From positions 106,758,277 through 106,822,276 of the forward strand of contig NC_134541.1 of the NCBI RefSeq assembly GCF_050624435.1: a stretch of DNA of 64,000 bases. Direction: 5' to 3'. This document shows, piece by piece, positions 45,661 through 56,939 of the stretch. The DNA is from Tenrec ecaudatus (taxonomy: Eukaryota; Chordata; Mammalia; Afrosoricida; Tenrecidae). The notes under the pieces were generated by a model that saw only the letters and a program-made list of their open reading frames with translations, was not told the origin of the DNA and did no database searches. How positions within the stretch are numbered: position 1 is the first letter of the stretch; each line of letters begins with the position of its first letter. The position numbers and the translations under genes were made by a program.

Positions 45661-46326
45661 CTGATTGGGTGGTGGATATATACCAGACCCCCAAGGCCAG
45701 GTCTCTGTTCCCTGCTGGTTCTTTAATTTCTCTGGGGAGATGGAAGGCGAGAAAGCTACCTCTAGCCAGCCAGGTTCACTTTCACCCAACACAGGGCTAA
45801 GGAACAGCAGTCAACCAGCAGGGGGTGCCTTCGGAGAAAACAGATCTGATCGCACAGCCCTGAGGACTCACGGGGTCCTCCACAAAGCCCAGCACCCCCT
45901 CCCAGGGCCCGCGACAGTGGCCAGAGCCGAGGGCCTGCTCCCCCAGGGCCCCCACAGCTGCTTCCATCCATCAAGCTCCCTGCTCACAAGGACAATGGGG
46001 GCTCATTGTCTAGAACCCAGGAACACAAGCTGCCACCAAAGCAGAAAACAAGAGACTTCCTGGTACCGCATCCTTGGGGATGGAATCCACGCCAAGGGCT
46101 CTGATCCACAGAAAGAGATGCTCCTTCGTCATACTAGAGGGGCTGGGGGTGGGGGGAGGCGTGTTTTCTGAAATGTTGTTTTTTAAGCAAAAGAAGAAAT
46201 GGGGGCTGTTTACTGTCTAAAATTTTCGCATGGTTCTAGAAAACCTACCCAGTTCTAACCGCCGTTGTCATCATTGGTGGATGTTTAGAGAGGCCACGGG
46301 CCACTTTGATGCATACACTAACCGAA
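45661..46326. other. No gene recognised
   Basis: Single-copy-looking intron 2 DNA with an open 168-residue frame of no known family. Confidence 0.4.
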
Positions 46327-46522
46327 ACCAAAGTCACTACATCAAGTTGATTCTGACTCACCTAGAAGACAGGGTAGAACTGCCCCTGTGGGTTTCCAAG
46401 TCCAGAAATCTTTACGGGAGTTCGCAGACTCGTCTTGCTCCCACGGAGCAGCTGGTGGGTTCAAACCGCTGACCTTGTGGTTAGCAGTTCAATGCGCAAA
46501 CTACTATATCACCAGAGCTCTT
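46327..46522 (-). mobile_element. AfroSINE, inverted
   Basis: ATCAAGTTGATTCTGACTCAC to CTACTATATCACCAGAGCTC. Confidence 0.88.
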
Positions 46523-46609
46523 TGCTTTCATGCTTAGCCTCGTCTTGTTCAAACAGATAAAGCCAATGGTAAGCTCATCTGGCCACTGGGAGAAGAATAA
46601 AATCTCAAG

Positions 46610-46740
46610 AATAAACCCACTGCCAACAAGCCAATTCTGACTGCTAGGGACCCTATAGGACAGGGCAGAGCTGCCCCTGTGGGTCTCTGAGGCTGTCACT
46701 CTTTACAGGAGCAGCCAGCCCGTCCTCCCTGGGCCACTGG
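46610..46740 (-). mobile_element. AfroSINE, inverted, 3' half
   Basis: AACCCACTGCCAACAAGCCA to GGAGCAGCCAGCCCG. Confidence 0.85.
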
Positions 46741-46744
46741 GACG

Positions 46745-47071
46745 CAGTGAAAACAGCCCAATGCATCTGAAACCTCCTGGACATGCGCCCCCGAAGGAGG
46801 ATGGGCATGGAGCTGGGGAACAAAGGCGGACAGTGAGTACAGAAAACCCCTTTCGTGCTGGTACAACACAGGTGCCTGCCGAGTTCTGCAGCTACTGGGT
46901 ACAATGGTGGTTTGTAATCGGCCTGCAGGGTGGCTTTGTCCGGAGGCTGTGGTTTGATTGGCTCAAAGATGACAGTAAGGGAGATGGAGCCTGTGACCGC
47001 AGCAGCTCCTTTGAGAAGTGGAGAGACAGTACTGATGTTGGCACCCACCGTTACCAAGTATTCAACAAACT
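46745..47071. other. No gene recognised
   Basis: No repeat assigned. Confidence 0.35.
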
Positions 47072-47275
47072 AAATTTTACTGCCCTCCAGCCAATACCGT
47101 CGCATAGCAGCCCTCCAGGGCAGAGTAGACCTGCCCCTCTGGGTTTCCGAGGCTGTAACTCTTTACCAGAACAGAGAGCCTCGTCTCTCTCTGACTGAGC
47201 GGCTGGTGGTTTCAAACCACGGACTACGTGGTTAGCAGCCCACCAGGCAACCACTCTACCACCAGGGCCCCGGTT
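47072..47275 (-). mobile_element. AfroSINE, full length, inverted
   Basis: TTTACTGCCCTCCAGCCAAT to CCACTCTACCACCAGGGCCC. Confidence 0.9.
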
Positions 47276-47442
47276 ACCAAGGATGCTTCGTTGAAACACT
47301 GTTTTCTCACCAAAGCCACCAGCTTGTACCGACCGGAGTGCCCGCAGCTTACTTACCAGAGGGGTCCATGCCCAGCACTGTCAGAAGTTGACTCTGATGT
47401 AAGCCAAATACCTCCTGTCCCTTTATATTATTGTTGCCTTTT

Positions 47443-47618
47443 ATGGCCAGTGTGGTGACACAGTGGTTACATGTTGGGAACTGCTGCCATGGGCAGCATC
47501 AGCAGTTCGAAACCATCAGCTGTTCCCAGGGAGAATGATGAGGCTTTCTACTCCCGTGAAGAGTTACCGTCTCAGAAACCCACAGGGGCAGTTCTACCCT
47601 GTCTTAGAGGCTGCTGTG
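47443..47618 (+). mobile_element. AfroSINE
   Basis: GGCCAGTGTGGTGACACAGTGG to CTACCCTGTCTTAGAG; the tail is lost. Confidence 0.87.
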
Positions 47619-47671
47619 CCAGTGAGGTTTATTGGATTTTTTAGCTTTGGAGTTTATTTATTTTTATTATT

Positions 47672-47815
47672 TTTAAAAATCATTTTATTGGGGGCTCGTA
47701 CAACTCTTATCACAATCCATCCATCCATCCATTGTGTCAAGCACATTTGTACATTTGTAGCCATCATCACTCTCAAATATTTGCTTTCTACTTGGGCCCT
47801 TGGTATCAGCTCCTC
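47672..47815 (-). mobile_element. L1-type 3' end, inverted, short
   Basis: ATCATTTTATTGGGGGCTCG to CCTTGGTATCAGCTCCTC. Confidence 0.9.
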
Positions 47816-47934
47816 AGCAGTGAGTTTTATCGCTAAAAATCTGTAGGTAGTTTGTCTCAGGGGTCTGGAAAGGTTACGTATAAAAGCTCCCAGATAGAGC
47901 TGAACATCTTATGTGGTGCATATTACTAAGAGAA

Positions 47935-49408
47935 AATTCAAATTCACGGCCATCAAGTCGATACCAACTCATAGTGGCCCTATAGGACACAGTAGAACTG
48001 TCCCTGTGAGTTTTGACACTTTAACTGTTTGTTGGTTTGTAACTGATATTTTATTGGTTGTTTTGAGATAAATACAGAGACATTCTGAACAATTTATACA
48101 TAATTCTTTTTTTGAACCATTTATAACTTGTTCTGCTTTTTATTATTTTCTGCTTTTGTACACAATTCTTCATGCATGTACCAAAACACTAAAATGGCAG
48201 GCAAATATGATTTGATTTTAAATTCCAATGACTTTCCCACTTTAAATTTAGAGGCAATTTTTAAAATGAGGTTATCAAGTACCATTATCTTCAAATGTTG
48301 GCAAGCTGTTACATCTTAAGTCCCATTAATTCACAATTTAATTCACACACACACACACACTACACACTCAGATGTTCAACCCTCCACAGCGTGTAACAAA
48401 GTTATCAGGAAAACTGGACTCCCATGGCCAAAGGGGTCACAGAATGCACACCAGGCTGCCAAGAAAGCCAAGGTGACAGAATGGCTTTCAAACGCAATTC
48501 TATTAAAACAACAACAACATGGAAATGAACATGTAAATACTCTAGTCATACAAATGCATGACAGTGACCCCAAACTACCATTAAAGTATGTTTTGTATTA
48601 GGGATATGAAAACTCCCCCATCCCATGAAATGTGACCTTGAAGATGGTCAACTCTTCCCACAATTCAACGTCCCACTATTTTCTAATTATACCAAAATAA
48701 ACGAACAAAAAATTATTACACATCTTTTTCAAAGAAAAGCATTTATACTTTTTAAAAATGGGGCAAAATGGGATTTCCTCCTTTTTAAAAACGTTTCTAA
48801 AGCTACTAAAAAACTTGAATTTACAAAACACTTGATAAATCTTCCTCTGGATTGGACAAGAAGGGAGGTAACAGGGCCCACTGATAAGACACGGTAGACG
48901 AACATTCATCAGACTTGGCTTCTTTTCCTCCTGCTCCATCAGACGCTGGACGCTCCTCGTTTTTCCTTTCTCCATTTTCCGCAGGTAAACCTTCTTTGCT
49001 TCCTGGGTCAGCGCCTTCAGCCTGTTTCCCTGTGCTCACTTTTTGCCTGAAGAAATGTTCTTTCCTGAGGCCGTTTTCAGCTTCGGCTCTTGCAGGTGCC
49101 GGACTCTCTGACAACCTCGCCCATCTCTTCTTGGGCTCCTCCTTCACCGCCCCTTCATCAGGCCAAGCTGACCTTCCTTTTGGGCATCTTGGCTGTGGGG
49201 AGGGCGCTTGCTGGATGCCTGTGGACCGACGGCCACCCAGAGCTTTCCCCAAGCTGAGCTGCCTGGCCGCTGCTGCTCTGCCTGCCTGAGGACCCCGGCT
49301 GTAACTGTTTAAGAGAGTAGAAAGCTCTTTCTCCTAAGGAGCAGCCAGCAGCTTTGAATTGCTAATCTTGCAGATGCAATGTGTCACCACAACACCACCA
49401 GGGCCCCT
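47935..49408 (-). mobile_element. AfroSINE split by the HMGN1 retrocopy
   Basis: The tail side is 47,935-48,030 (GGCCATCAAGTCGATACCAAC) and the head side 49,302-49,408 (GAGTAGAAAGCTCTTTCTCC to CACCACCAGGGCCCC). TAACTGTTT is repeated at both joins (48022-48030 and 49302-49310). Confidence 0.87.
48031..49300 (-). pseudogene. HMGN1P: Processed pseudogene of HMGN1
   Basis: This is an intronless, reverse-transcribed copy of the mRNA for HMGN1, the nucleosome-binding high mobility group protein. The old start codon is at 49187 reading down (MPKRKVS, then LA and a stop). After a frameshift the copy continues as GAVKEEPKKRWARLSESPAP, and further on as STGKQAEG, KEGLPAENGE and GGKEAKSD. The normal stop after KSD (48905-48907) has become a sense codon. 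A long 3' UTR follows and ends with AATAAA about 20 bp before 48031. The 5' UTR extends to about 49,290. The poly(A) tail is largely eroded. Frameshifts, an early stop and loss of the normal stop make it non-functional. It lies inside an AfroSINE and is antisense to nothing else visible; it shares the strand of SEC14L5, within intron 2. Confidence 0.9.
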
Positions 49409-49899
49409 ATTGCTAAGGGAAAGGTGTACCCCCAAAGGAAACGAGAGCCAGAAGTGCTTTACTGTGACTCGGGAATTAGCTGCATGTCAACCCTCAGATG
49501 GAACAAGAAGCTTGTAAAATACCTCTCAAGTCTTCTTCCAATCTGGGAAAGAGAGTCAGGTGCTGTTCGGTACCACTGAGTCGGGTCTGTAGCCTTCTCA
49601 ATACAGTCTTAGATGCTTCCGCATAAAAAGAGGAACACGGGAAGTTGTGCAGGATTGCATTTTACAAGTAAAACGAAACCCTGGACAGATTCCATGGAAG
49701 GAGCTGAATCATTGGGCAGGCGGCCGCCAAAGACCTTGCTGAAAGCACAGCTGTGGCTTTGGGGACCAAGGTGCGCCTGGCTCAAGCCATGGTCTCTTCC
49801 GCGGCCTCATAGGCGCGTGGAAGTTGGACATGGAAAGGACGATGGCAGGAGAACTGATGTTTGTGGGTGGTGGTGGTTGACAGGAGAACTGAGTGTCCC
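49409..49899. other. No gene recognised
   Basis: Single-copy-looking intron 2 DNA. Confidence 0.4.
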
Positions 49900-50160
49900 A
49901 GGCACCCTGGCGGCTAATGCCAGGTCAGCAGTTAAAAAGCACCCACTGCTCTTTGGGAAAAAGTGGGGTTCCTAACTCCCTTAGAGAGATACAGTCTCAG
50001 AAACCCACAGGGACAGTTCCACCGTCCTGCGGGGTCCTAGGCATCAGAATCAGTGCATAGGTGTGTGTGCATGATGAGACAGACTAACACTTCTGTCCTG
50101 GAGGAAGTACAGCCAGAATGCTCCGTGGGAAAAAGCTGGTGAGATGGCCTTCAGACCTAC
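49900..50160 (+). mobile_element. AfroSINE then RTE-type fragment
   Basis: SINE to about 50,060 (GGTCAGCAGTTAAAAAGCACC); RTE at 50,078-50,160 (GAGGAAGTACAGCCAGAATG). Confidence 0.8.
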
Positions 50161-51607
50161 GTGCTGAGTGAAGCAGTGAGCCGTTCAAAAGGAGGAAGAT
50201 TCCCAGCAAGACAGTGGGCACCTTCCAAGCGCTCTAACCTGGGAATGTCATGCCGGGAATTGGAGCCACCTGGGTGGCACCAAGCAAGAACAGATCTGAG
50301 GCCACCGTGGAGTTGCCCGCTAACAAGGTCAGCTTGGGCAGTCCACTTCCGGAGAGCGAGTCACTGGCAACCCTATGGAGTGCAGGCCTCTGCTTACACA
50401 GAGGAGGTGGCCACAAGTGGCCGTGGATTTGATAGCAGCTGATGGCAAGGACCACAGCATCCAGGGCACCTACTGTGTGCCAGGCCCTGAGCCAGGGGCA
50501 CCACAGAATATCGCTTTTACCCCTCAGCAGAGCCCCTTGGCATTCGCCCCAGTCTCTCAAGAAGGTAAGTAAGGCTCTGAGAGGCAGAGGGTGGAACCAT
50601 CTGCCTGTCTCAGGGTGCAAGAACCCAGGGGGACATGGGGCCTTGGGACCCATCTTTGTCCCTCACCTGCCTTCCCGTGCAATACTGGCAGGCCCCACAA
50701 CCCCTCTGTGTGGGAGTTGGTCTGGTTTTCATATCGTGGTGGAGGTGAGTTTGCAGAACAAATTCACTCCCCACTCAACCATTCATGCACATTTTATGTT
50801 GTAACCCGAACTGGCACCCCACTTCCCCCCTGCCCGCTTCCCCACCCCTCCCCCATTTCCCTTTGTCCTTCTCTCCTGCCCCCCAAGAGCTCTGTTTCTG
50901 GGCAAACGTTGCCAGGCTCGGCGTCTCCAGTGGGTAGGTGTGCTCACATACCCACTCAGGGTGGACCCAGAAAACCACTCGCAGTCTGGGTCTCTCCAGC
51001 TCGATTGGAAGCACCCACAGGTGGGGTCAGCCAGCCTACTTACCACCAGCCCCGCCCCCACCGCCCATGCCTCAGCATTTAGGGAGCAACCCCATGAGAC
51101 ACCGTGGCTGAGCCTCAGCACCACCTCAGAGTGTGCACGGCCCATTCCCCTGAGATGGTCAGGAAGCTGCCGGGTCTCCGGAAGAAGCACCCTCCAGCAT
51201 ATGGACCTCAGACCCAGCAAGCAGGGAGAGGAACCCACTGTGCACTCACGCCCTCTCTGCTGCTGAAGGGGAGGGGAGCGGGGAGAGCAGGAGAACCCCT
51301 GAGGGTCCGTGGTTCACCCACACCCACCCACACACCACCCCCATCTCCCCACTCATCTGGGTCTGAGCTCCGGCTGTATGTTCCCAGGTCACCTGTCCAA
51401 GCCTTGGTTTACCTCCACTTCCAGCTGAGAGCCACCCCCAGGATGGAGGAGGTCCGCCCTGTCTTGGGGCTTTTTGGGCAGCTGACTGCCGGGCTCTTCT
51501 CTGAGACCCACTGGTGGGTTCCCACAGCCGGCCTTCTGGGTAGCAGGCAAGCACCTAAGCCCGGCTCCACCGGGCTCCCGCAGCCTCCACTTCACGAAGC
51601 AAAGCAA
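50161..51607. other. No gene; old repeat pieces
   Basis: A MIR-like line at 50,460-50,510 (CACCTACTGTGTGCCAGGCC) and, at 50,725-50,940, an old repeat also present at 63,640-63,875. Remainder unassigned. Confidence 0.5.
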
Positions 51608-51797
51608 ACAAACCCAAGTCGATGACATCGTTCGATTCCGACACGGCGTGAGTGACCCCACAGGACAGAGCAGAACTGCTCCTTAGGTTCCTCAGTCCAT
51701 CTTAACGGGAGCGGCCAGCCTCCGCTTTCTCCTGAGGGACACCTGATGGGCTCAAACCTCTGACCTTGCAACTGACACCCCAGTATGTACCCCACCG
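51608..51797 (-). mobile_element. AfroSINE, inverted
   Basis: GTGACCCCACAGGACAGAGC to GACACCCCAGTATGTACC. Confidence 0.82.
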
Positions 51798-51892
51798 TGT
51801 CTAAAATGGGCATGAAGACTCAATGCAGTAAGGCGTAGGAAGACTTAGCACCGTACCCCCCCAGTGTAAGCCAGCTCCCCACTCATCGGCAT

Positions 51893-52050
51893 CTTAGCTT
51901 CGGACATCCCCACTCACAGTGACCCCAGGGGACAGGCAGCACTGGGCAATTGTCTTTACAGATGCAGATCACCAAGTCTTCTGACCACCCCCACCCCCGA
52001 GAAGATTCAAATCCCCCAACTTTCTGTTAGCCATCACCAGGGCTCCTATA
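51893..52050 (-). mobile_element. AfroSINE, inverted, diverged
   Basis: CACAGTGACCCCAGGGGACA to AGCCATCACCAGGGCTCCT; 180 bp downstream of exon 2. Confidence 0.75.
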
Positions 52051-52231
52051 TTTACTACTATTTCTATCGTTGATTAGAGGGGTCACAGATTAGAAGTCCG
52101 GGACGGTCAGGTCTGCTGAACAGTGTAGTGCAGCTGACTCAGTTCGGTAAAACCTTCTGAACTGGTCCAGGGCTCCCCAGCCAGCCCCCCTCCCCAGCGT
52201 TGCCTGAGGGCGCAGGGCCAGGGTCACTCAC

Positions 52232-52313
52232 CGCCATGACAAGTTCAAAGGGGTACTTGTAGACTCGAACTGGGGACTGGTACTTCTGCACCATGTTCAC
52301 CTTCACCAGGGCT
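52232..52313 (-). CDS. SEC14L5: SEC14L5 exon 2: start codon and first 21 residues
   Basis: SEC14L5 belongs to the SEC14-like family of proteins with an N-terminal PRELI/MSF1 domain, a CRAL-TRIO lipid-binding domain and a GOLD domain; these are thought to act in lipid or vesicle handling, but the exact role of this member is not well defined. The ATG is at 52294 reading down. The exon encodes MVQKYQSPVRVYKYPFELVM plus A and ends in phase 0 at a clean gtgagt donor (52231-52226). The acceptor I prefer is cctcgcag|AG, placing the exon edge at 52313 with 19 nt of 5' UTR; a second AG (ctcctag) lies further upstream at about 52,344. The start is the family's usual one: SEC14L1 and SEC14L5 both begin MVQ-YQSPVRVYKYPFEL. 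SEC14L5 is preferred over SEC14L1 because of residues in exons 3 and 4. Confidence 0.9.
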
Positions 52314-52649
52314 CTGCGAGGCCAGGGGGCAGAGCACTTGACCTAGGAGCGGGTCATTGATGAGGGACCGCCCTTGCCCTGCCCCCCTCTGTCACCTACA
52401 CACCTCCCAGGCCAAATAGTTGGGGGAGGGGGCAGGGACAGTTGGAGGGGGCGGCTGTTGGAAATAATCTCAGAATGACTGCAAGACAGACCCCCAAACC
52501 AGTTCAGTCAGTGTTCCAAACTTCCCTTCTTCTTCCTCACCTCTCCCCACTCAGGGACACCCCCCCACCCCTCTGCCGCTCGCTGAGAATGCAGCCCTGA
52601 AACCCTCAGTCTCCAGCCTTGCCTCCATGCACGCACCCACGTGCACTCC

Positions 52650-53155
52650 TGAACGCATCCCAGCACACCAAGTAACCTAGCCCGCTATAGCACAGCCAAG
52701 GCACCCCAGCACACACACACAGGGCGCCCCAAATCTCACACGCAAGCTCCACTCCCAGGCAGGGCCTCCCGTGCACAACACTGAACTTTGCACACACACC
52801 CTGCCTTCCAAAAGCATACACAACCCACCCCCACGCCCCATTCCCACAGATACGTATGCACAGACACCCCCACACTCACACGCACATTCATGCAGACACA
52901 TGAATACACGCACATATACACCCCTGCAGGTACATATACATGATAGGTGTGCACGCTCACACGCACACACACATGCACACACAATCCCCTAGTGCCCACA
53001 GACGTTCATGCATACATGCACACCCACGCACTCACACGTACAACAGTCGCACGCACACACACATACATCCCCGCACACAAAAGTGTGCACACACAGGCGC
53101 ACACTCATACTCTCGCACATGCATGCACACTCACACACGAAAGCGCACACAGGCC
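52650..53155. repeat. CA-rich degenerate tract in intron 1
   Basis: About 500 bp of CACAC, CACGCAC and CATGCAC words, ending within 20 bp of the exon 1 donor. Confidence 0.9.
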
Positions 53156-53770
53156 CCGCAGCCCGGCTCACCTCGTTCTCCGAGCCCCGGAGGATGCAGC
53201 CTGGGGCCAGTGCCCGGGACGTTAGGGCGACCCAGCTGCGCTCGTCGGGAGCCCGAGGCCGCCCGGCTCGGAGAGCGGTGCCTGGGACGGTCCCGAGCGC
53301 GGCCGCCTGGCTTGGGACCCCCAGTCCTGCGGCACCCTGCTCCCGGCCGGCTGGGGACGCGCCTCAGTGGCGCGAGGCGGACTTGCGGGACCGGAACTCT
53401 CTAAGACCCTGGAGAGCTGAGATGCTGGCCTGGCCCCGCCCTCTGCCGGGCCCGCCCAGACTAGCCCCGCCCCTTTACCCTTACTTCGCCCTTGCCCCCG
53501 CCCTCCGCTCAGATTTTCCTCCTGATTGGTCATGTTTTAGACAGGCCCGCCCCCAAAGTTATGCAGAGCTCCACCTCCGCATCCTAAGCTTGACCTTGCG
53601 CCTCCTAGTGGCACCGCCCTTAACGTAACCAGCCTCGGGAATGCCTTAGGGGGCTTCAGGAAGACTCCGCCCTCAGGCTCCACCCCCATCTAGCCCCGCC
53701 TCCAAACGGCCCTTCAGTCCTGGGGACACGCCCCTACCCTGGACACGCCCCAAACGCCTCAGCCCCGCCC
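53150..53770 (-). promoter_or_regulatory. SEC14L5: CpG island and probable SEC14L5 promoter
   Basis: This GC-rich block has dense CpG dinucleotides, in contrast with the CpG-poor flanks. GC boxes (CCCGCCC or CCCCGCCCC) recur between 53,435 and 53,510 and again at about 53,690-53,770. An inverted CCAAT box (ATTGG on the plus strand, ACCAATCA on minus) lies at 53,523-53,530, about 120 bp upstream of the inferred exon 1. No TATA box stands out. This is a typical TATA-less housekeeping-like promoter; the exact start site is not resolved. Confidence 0.7.
53172..53400 (-). other. SEC14L5: SEC14L5 exon 1, non-coding (5' UTR)
   Basis: The exon is inferred from a strong minus-strand donor (GAG|gtgagc) whose last exonic base is 53172, inside a CpG-rich block just upstream of the coding exons. 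No ATG in frame with exon 2 is expected, because exon 2 carries its own start after 19 nt of leader. The 5' boundary is a guess: no transcription start can be read from sequence, and GC boxes begin near 53,435. Intron 1 (52,314-53,171) would be 858 bp and is mostly CA-rich. Confidence 0.55.
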
Positions 53771-54397
53771 ATGCACTCAGTCCTCCTTTCATTCACCCTG
53801 CAGGTGTCAGGTACTGCTGCAGGTGCTGGGAGTGTACAAAGCAGAGGAGAATCTTCACTCTGGTGGAGTTTACATTGTGCTGGGGGAAACAGGCTTTGGA
53901 GAACGAGCCGCTGAAAATGCCGAGGAGGAAAAAAATTAGCCGAAAGGGAGGAGTGGGTGCAATTTAAAAGAGGGTGCTTCCGACTGTCCTCCCAGAGCAC
54001 CCTCCCGTCCCACTCCCCAACTGCTGGGGCCTGGGAGATGCAAGCGACCTAACCTGGGCAGCGCTGTCACCCGTGTATTTATTTGCGCATCACGTACTAA
54101 GCGCCTACTGTGTGCAGGGACACGTGGGTGACAAAGACGACTGAGCCTTAGGGTAGAGCAGGGAGACTGTCGGCATTCGGGCATTACGTTTCTCACTGCA
54201 TTCTGCGACAGTCAGCTCCTAACCCAGCATGCGCTCCTAATGACTGTGTTTATTCGTGTGTCTGTGGATTGCCACCTGTTTCTCCCTAGTCTCTGAGCTC
54301 CACCGGGGTCGGGGGGCAAGGGGGCGTGTCTGCCTCAAGAATCCATCCACATACTGTGTATATTCCGGAAATTTTGATTAATAGTTAGTGAAGAATG
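53771..54397. other. No gene; MIR-like pieces upstream of SEC14L5
   Basis: Old repeat phrases at 53,785-53,860 and at 54,075-54,140 (AAGCGCCTACTGTGTGCAGG). No divergent exon was recognised. Confidence 0.5.
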
Positions 54398-54708
54398 AAC
54401 TTGGTGCTGTTGGGCCATACACTGAGCTGCCAGTCACGGGGTCAGCAGTTCGAGCCCACTAACCACTTCATGGGACAAAGCTGAGACTGTCTACTTGTAT
54501 ATATGCACTGGGCAGCCAAAAAATGCATTTTAATGTATGGGATCAAGCCTGCGGTATCTCCAAGGTGTACACAACGGAATGGTACTCAGGCTTAAGAGAG
54601 ATGAAGTCCTGACGCATGTCACAAGATGCCTGGTGGCACAGCGGATTACGAGTTGAGCTGCTAACCACCAGCCGCTCCGTGTAAAGAGTGAGTGGGAATC
54701 CACTCAAT
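54398..54708 (+). mobile_element. Two truncated AfroSINEs
   Basis: 54,398-54,500 (GGGTCAGCAGTTCGAGCCC) and 54,628-54,708 (GATGCCTGGTGGCACAGCGG). Confidence 0.78.
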
Positions 54709-54999
54709 GGTTATTGAATATTTATCAGAATGAAAATGGGCTGCACATTCCAGTTTCAGCCACACGGTGGCAGCAAAGGATAGCTGTGGCTCCTGGGAAT
54801 CTCTAAAAAGCGAACTGAAGGTGAGGATGGGGGTCCCAGGCTCACTGACCAGACTCCCCCTCCTCCACCTGGTTGGATGTTATCACCAGATCACAGGCAT
54901 CAAGTTGGCACAAAAAGCAACCACAGAGGGGCATGTTGACACTTGGAAGGGTGGGGGCAGGTCATCCCTCCCCAGCTTTCCAGCTCCTGAGATTTCCCA

Positions 55000-55308
55000 G
55001 AGGATCCCTGGTGGCAGTGAAGCGGTTAAACATGGCAGGTAAGCAGTTCAAACTCACCAGCTGCTCCTGCTACTCAGAGAACAATGCAGCAGTCTCTTCC
55101 CATAGAGATCACAGGGCAGAGGGTAGACAGGTGTGAACCTGGTGGAGGGGGAGGAGGGAGAGTCACGGCCACGAAGTAGACTCATAGCAACCCCATAGGA
55201 CGGGGCAGAACTGCCCCCTGCGAGTTTCTGAGACTGTCACTCTTTAGAGAAGTAGAAAGCCCCGTCTTTCTTGTTTTGAATGGCTGACTACATCACCAGG
55301 GCTCCCTA
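55000..55308. mobile_element. AfroSINE inverted pair
   Basis: Plus copy 55,000-55,130 and minus copy 55,160-55,308 (GGGGCAGAACTGCCCCCTGC to CATCACCAGGGCTCCC), 30 bp apart. Confidence 0.83.
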
Positions 55309-55439
55309 CAAGAGGATGAGGCCCCCAAATTTTGTAAAACAGGGTAGAGGTGGAACTGATTGTAAACATGATTTTGTCTGTTCATAGTTCTCTGTCCTCA
55401 AGGGTCACTATGAGTCTGAACCGACTCTCCAAGACTGTG

Positions 55440-55929
55440 TAAGATGCACTTTCCCAGAGGGCACCTGGAAAAGCCCGGGAACCTTCCTTGTTAACAAGCT
55501 GATTCCTCTGGCTGAGGCTCTGGGCAAATAGGCGGTCCTTCCAAATCTTGAGTGTCCCAGGATGCCCAGGGGTCGGGGTCTGCTCATAAGTCTCAGTTCC
55601 TCAGCAATGGGGACTGCATATCCCTCCTCCCTGAATCTTCTGGTTATCCCACCCCCACCCCATCCCACAAGTGTCTCCTTGTCTCCATGGGGCAGGCTTA
55701 CCTGGAGCCAAGACAGGGTGTGGGGTCTCAAAGACCCAGAGAGGTCCAGAGACTGGAGGGCAGCTTTCTTAGCTACCTTCAGCACCTCTCCTGCCCGCCT
55801 CACCAGCCCTGGGGAAGACAACGGAGCTGGAGGAAAGTAAGGTGTCCACTGAAGATGGGGCCCAGGCTGGAACAGGCCAGCTCCCTCCTCGTCCAGACCC
55901 GGAACTGGAATGTATAACCCCCACCCCAT
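55440..55929. other. No gene recognised
   Basis: Single-copy-looking DNA. Confidence 0.4.
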
Positions 55930-56165
55930 AGGACGGGGAGATTCTGTCTCACAACATTTGGACATGTCGTCAGGAGAGGCCATGCCCTAGAAAAGGGCAT
56001 CATGCGTGGTAGAAGGCAGTGCAACAAGAAGGCCCTGGGCAAGACGGACGGACACAGTGGCTGCAACAATGGGCCCCGACATAAGAACACTTGTGAGAAT
56101 GGCACCGCAGTGGGGGGTGTTTGGTTCTGTTGTACGTGACTTGGAACCAACCCAACAGCACCTAA
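55930..56165 (+). mobile_element. RTE-type 3' end
   Basis: TTTGGACATGTCGTCAGGAG to CCCAACAGCACCTAACC. Confidence 0.85.
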
Positions 56166-56834
56166 CCCCACCACCGCCACCTACCCTGTTATGATGACAG
56201 CGCTTCTGCTCATTACCCTGCCTGTAGTGGCACTCTCCGGGCACTTATGGTCCTGCCGGAACACCCGGAAGCCTGAAACTGCCCCTAGTGTGGTGTCTTT
56301 AAGTGCCCGGCGAGTGCCACTCAAGGCTGGGGGACCGGAGAGACTGGCTGCCTGAGTAACCCTGGGAAGGGCCACTGAGTGGCATGCACTCTAATGGTTA
56401 AAAAATGTGTGTGTGTGTGTGTGTGTGTAAGGGCCTGCAGTCGTATTTTATGTTTTGATGTCCATGAAGATCCTATTTGTGTAATAAACACAAAAGACTT
56501 GCCAGGCACCTGTGACTCACGGGCTGAGAGTGAGATGCAGCCGAACTCTGAACATGCCCTTTGGGTAGGCCTGGCAGCCAGGACGGCCCACAGAGGAGGA
56601 GAAAGAACAGCCCTCACCTGCCCCAGTGACTGACACGCAGGTTTGCCCTCCTGCCTGTGAGTTCACGGAAGTGCCAACCAGTGACCAAGCCCACTGCTGG
56701 CAAGTCCTCTCTGACGCATAGTGACCCTCTGGACAGAGTGGGGTGGGTCTTTAGGTCACCCGTGGAAGCATGTGCAGGCAGGGGCTGGTGAGGAACGCTG
56801 AAAATAGCACGGGCTGCCCACAAGACAAGTGGAT
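56166..56834. other. No gene; (GT)n at 56,405-56,430
   Basis: A GT microsatellite of about 12 units; remainder unassigned. Confidence 0.5.
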
Positions 56835-56890
56835 CTGTCTGTCTTGGAAGAAGTACAGCCAGAGTGCTCCTTAGAGGCTAGAGACCAGTG
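56835..56890 (+). mobile_element. RTE-type fragment
   Basis: GAAGAAGTACAGCCAGAGTG and CTCCTTAGAGG. Confidence 0.7.
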
Positions 56891-56939
56891 TGGTATGAAT
56901 CGCTCTCACGTACGTGAACTCCTTATCAGGAGACCAAAA

